Translations under genes and position numbers: made by a program
Source: Streptomyces sp. NL15-2K
Lineage (GTDB): Bacteria > Actinomycetota > Actinomycetes > Streptomycetales > Streptomycetaceae
DNA length: 64,000 bases
Direction: 5' to 3'
Assembly: GCF_030551255.1 (NCBI RefSeq)
Contig: NZ_CP130630.1
Span: 8,488,501 to 8,552,500, forward strand
Part shown: positions 38,685 through 45,715 of the stretch, piece by piece
Layout of the letters: every line of letters starts with the position of its first letter
Position numbering within the stretch: the first letter of the stretch is position 1
Notes under the pieces: model-generated
The model's input: only the letters and a program-made list of their open reading frames with translations
The model's database searches: none
What the model was told of the DNA's origin: nothing

Positions 38685-38987
38685 ATGTCCGGAGTCCACT
38701 ACGACGACCTTGCCGTCACGTACGGCGTCATGGACGCGCTCGCCACCGAGCTCGGTGACAAGGCCAAGAAGCTCGAGGAAGACCTCGAGGCCCTGAAGAA
38801 GGCCGTGCTCGATGTGTCCGCGGGCTGGGGCGGCGAGGCACACGACGAGTTCGCCAAGAAGACTAAGGTGTGGGACAGCCACGCCCGAGGCATCCACCAG
38901 GCGCTGGTCACCATCTCGCAGCGGGTCCACACCGCCGGCGGTGACTACCGCGGCGGCGACCTGAAGGGCGCCAGCTACTTCCAGTAG
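38685..38987 (+). CDS. EsxA/EsxB-type WXG100 protein, second of pair
   Basis: A 100-residue WXG100 protein with the turn SAGWGGEAHDEFAKKTKVW (about residues 45-63) and a short C-terminal tail ending GASYFQ. It lies 80 nt after its partner, and the two probably form the secreted heterodimer. GAGGGA precedes the ATG. A terminator hairpin follows 20 nt after the stop. Confidence 0.9.
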   Translation: MSGVHYDDLAVTYGVMDALATELGDKAKKLEEDLEALKKAVLDVSAGWGGEAHDEFAKKTKVWDSHARGIHQALVTISQRVHTAGGDYRGGDLKGASYFQ

Positions 38988-39007
38988 AAGCGAGCAGTCT
39001 GCAGGAC

Positions 39008-39040
39008 CAGGGTGGGCACACACGGGAGGTGCCCACCCTG
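39008..39040 (+). terminator. Terminator after the Esx pair
   Basis: A perfect 11-bp stem (39008-39018 with 39030-39040) with an 11-nt loop lies 20 nt after the second WXG100 gene. Confidence 0.75.
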
Positions 39041-39362
39041 TGTCATGCCCGGCAACCGGACTCCCGCAGGGCTGTGCTCGGGCGGGCTCTCCCGGCGTGA
39101 CGGGGGCACCGAACAAGGACTCCGGGACGGCGCTGCGGCGTCCGCCGCATTGGTGTGGGATAACACGGCTACGGTCTGGTCCGCCCCCGGCGATCCGCGT
39201 GAACGGCAGGGCACAACCCGGAACAGGCCCACCAGATCGTCTGCCGTCAGTGGCGCGGTGGCTTTGGACGGACGGCCGCCGGCCTTCAACGCCTCCATCA
39301 CAAGGCTCGCAACGTCATCGCACTGGAGATCTTCAAATGTGCAGGTTACGGGCGGCACAGCG
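39041..39362. other. 322-bp segment without a convincing gene
   Basis: A minus-strand open frame covers it (39358 down to 38975) and looks protein-like at its start, but it runs through the Esx terminator and has no recognised domain. It may be a decayed gene at the border of the WhiJ-type insertion. Nothing else is seen. Confidence 0.4.
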
Positions 39363-39551
39363 TCAATGTGGCTTCTGCGTCGTTTTGAATATGCGTATCA
39401 GTTCATGCAGAGCGGCGGGAGTCGTAGCCAGGATGACCTCCGGCTCGTCGCTTTCGCGGAGGTGAATCGTGCCGGTGGGAGCGGCGGCGACGTAGACGCA
39501 GTTCGAGCCGTCCGGGCTGTAGGTCGACTTCTGCCAGGCAAGTGTGTGCAT
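39363..39551 (-). CDS. DUF397 protein of a WhiJ-type cluster
   Basis: A 62-residue protein typical of DUF397: WQKSTYSPDGSNCVYVAAAP, IHLRESDEPEVILATTPAAL. In Streptomyces such small proteins are encoded next to XRE-DUF5753 regulators and are thought to act with them on development or antibiotic production (WhiJ/AbaA type). It lies 10 nt downstream of the XRE gene on the same strand, so they are cotranscribed. Confidence 0.88.
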   Translation of the reverse strand: MHTLAWQKSTYSPDGSNCVYVAAAPTGTIHLRESDEPEVILATTPAALHELIRIFKTTQKPH

Positions 39552-39561
39552 GTCGTCCCTT

Positions 39562-40416
39562 TCAGAGCTTCTGCATCATGTTCTCGATGATCTTGCGTGA
39601 CTCGGAGGTCTCGAGAGCGCAGGATTCCATTCGGTCCAGCACGGTGCGGTACTTCACCAACTGGGCCTCTGCGTCCAGGAATTCGCAGCCGCCGTGATGG
39701 GTGTCCAGCTGGACTGTGTCGAGCTGGGGGACCGGCCCGGCAGCGTAGTCGAAGGATTGCCCGTTCCCAGGGAAATGAGGCGAGGTGAACGGGATCACGC
39801 GGATGGTGATGTTGTCCTGGTCGATCAGGTCAAGAAGGTGAGCGAGCTGTGCGCTGGCGACTTCGGGTCCGCCGTACTGCATGCGCAGAGCCGCCTCATG
39901 CAGTAGCGCCGTATAGGGGAGCGCATTTGAGCGGTGGAGGACCTCCTGCCGCTTGATGCGGTACGAGAGGCGGTGCTCAAGTTCGTACGGACGGAAGGGC
40001 GGAACAGCCTCTCGGAGCATGGCTCGTGCGTGATCCGCGGTTTGCAGCAGAGCGGGGATGTGCAGGGCCAGGGCCACGCGCAGCGCAGTCGCATGGTGTT
40101 CAAGTTCGGCAAGGTCGATCAACCCAACGGGCAAGTATTCCCGGTAGTCGTCCCACCAGCCGCGAGTGCGGCCGCCAGTCATCGCTGCGAGGGCTTCGAC
40201 CAGAGCCGGGTCAGCGCAGCTGTACGTACGGGCTAGCGTGCGAACGCGGTCGGCGCTGACGGCGTAGCGGCCCGCTTCGATGCTGCTGAGCTGCCCCTGC
40301 TTGAGGCCGAGCAGTTGTGCGGCCGCCGTCGAGGTCAGCCCCGAATGCTCCCTGAGCTTGCGCAGTTCGGCACCTAGCCGCTGCTGGCGCAGGGTGGGGG
40401 TAGTGCTGGGTGGCAC
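39562..40416 (-). CDS. XRE-family regulator with DUF5753 (WhiJ-like)
   Basis: A 284-residue DNA-binding protein. The N-terminal helix-turn-helix lies in LGAELRKLREHSGLTSTAAA and LGLKQGQLSSIEAGRYAVSA (about residues 15-60). The rest is a DUF5753 domain with EHHATALRVALALHIPALLQT and the later IPF..HFPGNGQSFDY and DTVQLDT segments. GTG 40416 gives the usual N-terminus; an in-frame GTG at 40455 is possible but has no Shine-Dalgarno. It is cotranscribed with the DUF397 gene and divergent from an ATP-binding protein, the standard WhiJ arrangement. It probably regulates its own cluster. Confidence 0.88.
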   Translation of the reverse strand: MPPSTTPTLRQQRLGAELRKLREHSGLTSTAAAQLLGLKQGQLSSIEAGRYAVSADRVRTLARTYSCADPALVEALAAMTGGRTRGWWDDYREYLPVGLIDLAELEHHATALRVALALHIPALLQTADHARAMLREAVPPFRPYELEHRLSYRIKRQEVLHRSNALPYTALLHEAALRMQYGGPEVASAQLAHLLDLIDQDNITIRVIPFTSPHFPGNGQSFDYAAGPVPQLDTVQLDTHHGGCEFLDAEAQLVKYRTVLDRMESCALETSESRKIIENMMQKL

Positions 40417-40485
40417 TGGGTTCTCTCTCGTCGTGGCGTTCCCGCGGTCACCCACAGGAGGGAATTGTGAAGTCTAGCGCTCGTT

Positions 40486-40505
40486 CGATGTTAAGTATCA
40501 CATCG
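40486..40505 (+). promoter_or_regulatory. Inverted repeat in divergent XRE/ATPase promoter region
   Basis: CGATGT and ACATCG form a perfect 6-bp inverted repeat separated by TAAGTATC, in the A/T-richest part of the 225-bp gap between the divergent genes. It is a candidate operator for the XRE regulator. Confidence 0.45.
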
Positions 40506-40641
40506 CACGCTCTATGGTGTGTGTCACGCAGCCAACTGCCCGCGCCGATAAGACGGAAGTGCCTCAACCCAGGCAATGCCGCCGCTGGGCGGAGCTGTTG
40601 AGCGAAGCCAAGTCCCTTCCTCTTCCTCCAGGAGCCCCTTC

Positions 40642-41103
40642 ATGGTCACCGTATCCCCGCCCGACACCTGGGTTTACGCCCTCCGTCTGCCTCATGACCC
40701 GCGCGCCGCACGCGTCGCACGGATGACCGTACGAGCAGCACTGAATGGGCACGGTATGCCCGAAGTGCTGGACGTGGTCGAACTCTTGACATCCGAGCTG
40801 GTTACCAACGCCTACCGGCACACCAAGGGCCCCGCCTCCCTGCGGCTGACTGCGCTTGGGGGTGGGCGGCTGCGGGTTGGCGTATGGGATACGAGCTGCT
40901 ACATCCCTGCCCCATTCGACAAGCCACTCGGCGACCGTGTCGAGCGTGCCCCGGCGGACTCCGTCGGTGGGCGTGGGTTGTTCCTCATCCAGGAGTACGC
41001 CGACTCGTGGGGTGGATGGGCTCTCGGTGACAGCCTGCTCGACCGCGGCAAGGGGAAACTGCTGTGGTTCGAAGTCGGTGCGGGCCGGAAGGCGATGCGG
41101 TAG
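40642..41103 (+). CDS. RsbW-like ATP-binding protein of a WhiJ-type cluster
   Basis: A 153-residue GHKL (histidine-kinase-like ATPase) domain protein. The N box is ELVTNAYRHTKGP (about residues 56-68), G1 is VGVWDTS, and G2 is GGRGLFLIQEY (about 113-123). These anti-sigma-factor-like proteins are a standard member of WhiJ/AbaA clusters with XRE and DUF397 genes. ATG 40642 is chosen because AGGAG lies 7 nt upstream; the longer in-frame start lacks one. Confidence 0.87.
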   Translation: MVTVSPPDTWVYALRLPHDPRAARVARMTVRAALNGHGMPEVLDVVELLTSELVTNAYRHTKGPASLRLTALGGGRLRVGVWDTSCYIPAPFDKPLGDRVERAPADSVGGRGLFLIQEYADSWGGWALGDSLLDRGKGKLLWFEVGAGRKAMR

Positions 41104-41421
41104 AGCAGTTGGGGGCAACTGGCGGATCGCTCCACCGGTGACCGGCATGAACTGGGGGGCCTCGGAGCTGGTGCAGATCCGCCAAAAACTCTCCTCGTTG
41201 AGCTGCCTGATCACCCACCGACAACTCTGCTCTCAGTGGTGTAGCCCTTGTAGCAACGGCTCGCCAAGCTCACAGCTGATGGTGTCCCTTGTCGTGGTGC
41301 AGCCGATCACGGCTAGGGAGTGCGCCGGGGGCGCGTGGTGACGTGGCTTCCGCCCCTGCCTGCAAGGCGGGCCACCAAGCAGCTCTCCGTAGTGCTGCCA
41401 GTTCAACGCGGGAGGTGCAGG
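41104..41421. other. 318-bp gap before IS256 remnant
   Basis: No gene, clear terminal inverted repeat or promoter was identified. The 3' part gives the ribosome-binding site GGGAGG of the truncated transposase, so its end may be the left end of the insertion element. Confidence 0.4.
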
Positions 41422-41826
41422 GTGGCCCTGTCCCAGCAGGACCTACTCCGGTTGCTTGAGTCACTACGTTCTGCGGATGGGCTCGAACTCGTCCGCGGTG
41501 TGGCTGAGCGAATGCTTCAAGAGCTGATCGAGGCAGAGGCCGCCGTGAGGATCGGCGCGGAATGGAACGAGCGCACCGACAGCCGTACCGCGTTTCGCAA
41601 CGGGCACTGGGAAAAGACGCTCAGTACCCAGGCCGGCGACCTGGACATCGCGATCCCCAAGCTGCAGTCGGGGAGCTTCTTCCCCGTGCTGCTGGAGCGA
41701 CGGTGCCGGATCGACCAGGCCCTGTATGCGGTCATCATGGAGAGGGCCGTTTGGATTGCCACACGCTTTTGCGCGGCTGCGGCAGTGCTGGCCGCGGGTA
41801 CGGTCGCTGGTGGCTATCGGGCATAG
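41422..41826 (+). pseudogene. Truncated IS256-family (mutator) transposase
   Basis: The first 105 codons match the N-terminus of actinobacterial IS256 transposases: LSQQDLLRLLESLRSADG, MLQELIEAEAAVRIGAEWNE, RTDSRTAFRNGHWEKTL, and LDIAIPKLQSGSFFPVLLER with RIDQALYAVIME. After about 41740 the homology ends and about 28 unrelated residues lead to a stop. The DDE catalytic core (about 300 residues) is missing, so the gene is inactive. It marks past insertion between the WhiJ-type trio and the minus-strand cargo cassette. Confidence 0.8.
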
Positions 41827-41855
41827 CATTTCCGGCGAAATCTGGCCGATCTGGT

Positions 41856-42404
41856 TCAAGCGTCAGAATCGGAGCACTGCTTAGACTTGGAAACCTCACT
41901 GGTGAACTCGGTAATGACCTTCTCCATGGCTGCTGCGTCGACCGAGCCGTGTTCCTTCCTGATCATCGTGAAGATTTCGTGTCCTTTCTTCTCCTGCTTG
42001 CTGCACGAGGCGTGTCCCACTGCGGTCGAGTCTGAAATGATGTACCTCGACCCTTCCTTCTTGACGCTGTCGGACCGTAGACCGTAAGTGCTGTAGGCCA
42101 AGTTTCTGAGTGTGCTCCCTGACTCCCATTGCTCGATGATGCTGGTGACGGCAACTCTTCCGTCGACCATCAGTCGGCAACGGGTGAACCCAGTGGGGCC
42201 GCTCTTCAGGGGTGAGATCTTCTTCCCCGGAGGAAGGAGCGGTTCGAGACTTGAGGAAGACACGGCAGTTCCGCATAGGGTGGATGGAACGGCGTATTCC
42301 CGCTTCTGCTCCGATGATCCCGAAGAACAAGCTGCCAGAGCCAGGCCAGCGACCAAGAGCCCGACGGTGCGGGCCAAACGGGAGTGAGGGCGGATGCACG
42401 GCAT
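41856..42404 (-). CDS. Lipoprotein, possible partner or immunity protein of the 759-residue ESX substrate
   Basis: A 182-residue lipoprotein with a signal sequence ending in lipobox LALAAC (Cys about residue 26) and a Ser-rich linker. Conserved-looking cysteines occur in STLCGTAV, TRCRLM and HASCSK. It resembles DUF3558-like actinomycete lipoproteins only loosely. Codon use is less GC-biased than in core genes. It starts 14 nt after the stop of the 759-residue protein and must be cotranscribed. Being anchored outside the cell it could protect from the incoming substrate or assist its export (inference). Confidence 0.65.
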   Translation of the reverse strand: MPCIRPHSRLARTVGLLVAGLALAACSSGSSEQKREYAVPSTLCGTAVSSSSLEPLLPPGKKISPLKSGPTGFTRCRLMVDGRVAVTSIIEQWESGSTLRNLAYSTYGLRSDSVKKEGSRYIISDSTAVGHASCSKQEKKGHEIFTMIRKEHGSVDAAAMEKVITEFTSEVSKSKQCSDSDA

Positions 42405-42418
42405 TGTTGGAGTCCTAG

Positions 42419-44698
42419 TTAGGGGATTTCTGTTTCAAGGTCGTCGGCCATATGGCGCCCATTCGTGGAGGCATCGTTGAAGCCGTTCTGAGTTGCGTCG
42501 AGTGCCCATCCGCCGACCTGGCCCGAGTGCGGGGAATGGTGTGCTTTGGCCGCCTCGGCGGCGGCCAGCTGCGCCAGAGCGATATTCCGCTCACGGCTGT
42601 CTTCCCAGAGCTTGGCGGAGTCGAGCCCGCTGCCCTCGAGGTCGCTGCCCTGGACGTCTTGGAACAGCTCGCCGAGTACGACGCTGGTCACGGTACCGGC
42701 GGCGCCACCCGCCGCGGCACCCCCTGCCGGGCTTGCGATGAAACTCGTCCCCACTCCGATACCCGTGCCCACGACACCGCTCGCGACGTTCTGCCACTGT
42801 GAGACGGCGTGGTTGTAGGCGTCGTCGTTTTCCTTCGCGGGACCCAGCACGGCCTCCTGGCGTCCGATGGCCAGGGAACCGCCGATTTCCGCCGACCGCC
42901 GGGAGATCTCCTTGACAGTGTCCTCCATGCTTGCGTTGTACCGCTGGTCCTGAGGGAGGTCCGGATTGAGGTGGTAGTCCATCAGGTTGGCCATATAGGC
43001 CTTCTGCCCGACCTCCACAGCGGAGTAGCCCTCCGGGTTCTGCCCGACCGAGATCAGGAAGCGTGACACATCGGCGTGATCCATCTGTGCCGATGCGCCG
43101 GCGACGGGGAACAGCTTCTCGATCTGCTGCCACGGCTCGGAGTTCGGATCCGGTTTGACGTCCGTCGTGGCGCGGTTGATGTCCGGTAGGTACTCCGACG
43201 CCATCTGCCCGATGCTGTCGGACATGTAGCCCTTGTCCGTGAGGCGGCCGGGGTCTTCGCTGATGGACTTGACCACACTCGCCATGAGGTTGGCCTGCTG
43301 CTCGTTGTGCGCCGGGGTGTCCGCCGTAGGCAGCTCGCCCGCCGGGTGCCCGGTCGTCGCGGCCTCGAGCGCCATGGCCAGGTTGTTCTGGCCAGGGTGG
43401 ATCTCGTCGCCCTTGAGGTTCGTCTCCTGGGGCCACTCCCGATCCTCGAAGAGATACTTGAAGTTGGAGATGGCCGACTTGTGGTCGTCGTCCTTGGGCA
43501 GGTACTCCTCGTTAAAGAAGTCCGTGGCGGCGTCCGGACTACTGGACAGTGCTTTCAGGTAGCCCGTCAGCGGATCGTCACCGCTATCCTCGCCCATGCG
43601 GTTCAGCCAGGTGTCCATGCCCATGTGCTGCCAGGCCATGTTGGCGTGCTCGCCGTTGCCCGTGAGCTTGCGCTCGGTTGCCATGAGGGCGGTGCCGTAG
43701 CTCTTGAGGAACGCGTCGTCGTAGTCGCCGGCCCGCATGAGGTTGCTCATTACCTGGAAGCCCATGGGCCCGGTTTGCCCGCCGATCGGCTTGTCGCCGA
43801 GGGCGATCATCTGACTCTTCCAATCCGTCATGGTGGCCGAGTCACTCTGCGTGGCACTGGCCAGCGTCAGGCTCAGATTGCGCTGCAGCTCGTCGTACTG
43901 GTCGACCCGTCCCTGTCCCAACTGGGCTGCCTTGTGCGGGTCGTTGATCCCGGCCCAGAACTCGAGGGTCCCCTTCGGCCCGAGGTCGGTGGCGAACCGC
44001 TCGGAGAACAGTGGGTCGTTCGCGTACTTCTCCAGCCCGTCGTTGAGCTTGTCGAACTCGGCGGGTGTCAGTTTCTCCGGATCCTTCTTGGCGAGCTTGG
44101 CCAGTTCGTCGGCCTTTTTGATGGCCTCGTCCGCAGAGTCGCGGTCCTTGTAGTTGGCGTCCGAGAAGCCCACCGCGCTCTGGTCGGCGATGGCTTTGAG
44201 GGCAGTGCTGGCCGTGTTGTCGCTCTCCGTCGCCCCGTTGAGAATCCTCTGCACTTCGTCACGCAACGCGGTGACGTCGCTCTCATCGTGCTCGGGAACA
44301 GCTGTACCCTTTGCTGCGCGATCGGGGTGGATGTTCATGGTGACGGTGAATCCACCGTTCCCGGTGGACACCACCGTCAAGTTCTTCTTTAGGCCGCGGT
44401 CGATGGCGTCGTTCAGGTCGTCCTGGTACTTCTTCAGTTCGTTCCGTGTGTCCCGAAGGATGTTCCAGATCGACTTCGCCTGAGTGTGGGCGTCCCAGAA
44501 CTCGCCGGCCGTCTTGCCAATGAACTCCTTCGACACGGTGGCGTTGTAGCCCGCCCAGTTGGCCTTGTTGGCGGCCCGTTGAAGGCCCTTATCGGCGTCG
44601 TCCTTGAGCGTCGCGAGGTCGTCGACCATCGTCGACCAGTCGTCGATGGCTGTGTCGAGCTGACTGAAGTTGGCGAAACGAAGAGCGTCGAGATCCAT
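42419..44698 (-). CDS. Large putative ESX substrate (DUF6571-like) with Gly-rich hydrophobic C-terminus
   Basis: A 759-residue acidic protein. The N-terminal 110 residues look like a WXG/LXG helical module (NWAGYNATVSKEFIGKTAGE, about residues 47-66). The middle 500 residues are helical, with repeats of MGxxxW-like motifs, similar to uncharacterised Streptomyces proteins (DUF6571-like, from memory). Near residue 655-690 is a hydrophobic Gly/Ala stretch (VVGTGIGVGTSFIASPAGG, AAAGGAAGTVTSVVLG), a possible membrane-inserting glycine zipper. No enzyme motif. It is coupled by TGATG to the 169-residue gene before it. A membrane-active toxin is one option (inference). Confidence 0.65.
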   Translation of the reverse strand: MDLDALRFANFSQLDTAIDDWSTMVDDLATLKDDADKGLQRAANKANWAGYNATVSKEFIGKTAGEFWDAHTQAKSIWNILRDTRNELKKYQDDLNDAIDRGLKKNLTVVSTGNGGFTVTMNIHPDRAAKGTAVPEHDESDVTALRDEVQRILNGATESDNTASTALKAIADQSAVGFSDANYKDRDSADEAIKKADELAKLAKKDPEKLTPAEFDKLNDGLEKYANDPLFSERFATDLGPKGTLEFWAGINDPHKAAQLGQGRVDQYDELQRNLSLTLASATQSDSATMTDWKSQMIALGDKPIGGQTGPMGFQVMSNLMRAGDYDDAFLKSYGTALMATERKLTGNGEHANMAWQHMGMDTWLNRMGEDSGDDPLTGYLKALSSSPDAATDFFNEEYLPKDDDHKSAISNFKYLFEDREWPQETNLKGDEIHPGQNNLAMALEAATTGHPAGELPTADTPAHNEQQANLMASVVKSISEDPGRLTDKGYMSDSIGQMASEYLPDINRATTDVKPDPNSEPWQQIEKLFPVAGASAQMDHADVSRFLISVGQNPEGYSAVEVGQKAYMANLMDYHLNPDLPQDQRYNASMEDTVKEISRRSAEIGGSLAIGRQEAVLGPAKENDDAYNHAVSQWQNVASGVVGTGIGVGTSFIASPAGGAAAGGAAGTVTSVVLGELFQDVQGSDLEGSGLDSAKLWEDSRERNIALAQLAAAEAAKAHHSPHSGQVGGWALDATQNGFNDASTNGRHMADDLETEIP

Positions 44699-45207
44699 CA
44701 GTTCTTGTCCTTCTTCTCGCCGGAGTCGCCGTAGACCGGATTCTTCTTGCCCGGGTCACCGACCCTCTCGTCGAAGCCCGCGTCCAGCAGGTCGATGCTG
44801 CTCATCTGGCGGCGGATGTAATGGTCGTCCTCCGCATGCAGCTTCTTGGTGACGGTCATGTGGTTGGAAATATGTGCGCACGCGTCCCTGAGGGAGGACA
44901 GCTGCTCGTCCCAGCGCGTTGCCACATGCTTGAGTGCACCGCCCAGAGCGAAGCCGTCCTTGGACAGTGTTGCCGCGGCTGTCTCGCTGGTGGGCACAGC
45001 CCTGCGCCCGTTGTTCCACAGGTCGTTGTACAGGGTGAACGCCTTTTGGCCGATGTTCGACAGGTCGCTCTGATTGGCTTTGAGGTCTCCGTACGAACTG
45101 GGATCCGGGGTGTAGCCTCCGCCGCCATCCAGCTGATTCAGTTGCATCCGGGCCGACTGGCCCTGAGCGGCCTGCGCCTTCAGCTGCTCCCACTCATCCC
45201 ACGCCAT
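44698..45207 (-). CDS. Small helical ESX-cassette protein
   Basis: A 169-residue protein starting MAWDEWEQLKAQAAQGQ. Long helices surround a central WNNGRRAVPTSETAAATL; no classical WXG. The C-terminus is Lys/Asp-rich. It is the first gene of a minus-strand operon with the 759-residue protein and the lipoprotein; the one-base overlap with the next gene points to a complex, probably as secretion partner. ATG 45207 is chosen as the first codon of this conserved-looking N-terminus; longer frames enter the intergenic region. Confidence 0.7.
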   Translation of the reverse strand: MAWDEWEQLKAQAAQGQSARMQLNQLDGGGGYTPDPSSYGDLKANQSDLSNIGQKAFTLYNDLWNNGRRAVPTSETAAATLSKDGFALGGALKHVATRWDEQLSSLRDACAHISNHMTVTKKLHAEDDHYIRRQMSSIDLLDAGFDERVGDPGKKNPVYGDSGEKKDKN

Positions 45208-45409
45208 GCGCAGACCCCTTCTCCATGTCCCCGTGGTCCCCGTGAAGCCCGCCCTCCTGGACGGGACTGTCCGCCAAGCTACCAACACGCCACATCCGTG
45301 AACTCAGTTCAAGCGAGTTCACAGATCTCACTGTTCGTCCTGCAAATCACTGCTGTATGGCTTAACGGCGATGAAACGGAACCTTCGGGCTCCCCACCGC
45401 CATCTCACA

Positions 45410-45661
45410 TCAATCCCGTACGCCGCCCGACTGCAAGTAATCGATCTGGGTGAACCACACCACCGCAATCACCAAGATCACCAGTGCCAGCGACAGCAGC
45501 AGGAACCTACGAGCCCGGTATCCGGTCTCCGACGGTTCGTTCGCCTCCGGATCGCTGAAGCGGCGGGCTTGGAATCGCCACCACAGCGCCTTCTGGTCGG
45601 CCAGGCCCATGCCTCCGAGCCAGAGCGCGATCAGCACCATGAAGATCCCCACACCCACCAT
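45410..45661 (-). CDS. Small two-helix membrane protein downstream of eccC
   Basis: An 83-residue protein with membrane helices at about residues 1-20 and 52-70. The basic loop between them (LWWRFQARRFSDPEANEPSE) resembles DUF6199-type small proteins, a weak assignment. It lies 54 nt after eccC on the same strand and is probably cotranscribed with it. A role in the ESX membrane complex would be inference. Confidence 0.65.
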   Translation of the reverse strand: MVGVGIFMVLIALWLGGMGLADQKALWWRFQARRFSDPEANEPSETGYRARRFLLLSLALVILVIAVVWFTQIDYLQSGGVRD

Positions 45662-45715
45662 TAGTACGTCCCTCCCGACACCACGGACGACAACTCAGGA
45701 TCCAAGAGCGACACC

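Noticed and set aside
38975..39358. 127-codon minus-strand frame between the DUF397 and Esx genes
   Set aside because: Its start looks protein-like, but it runs through a terminator and into the Esx gene end; possibly a decayed gene, not called.
41104..41421. Left terminal inverted repeat of the IS256 element
   Set aside because: Without the right end there is nothing to match it against, and no obvious repeat was seen.
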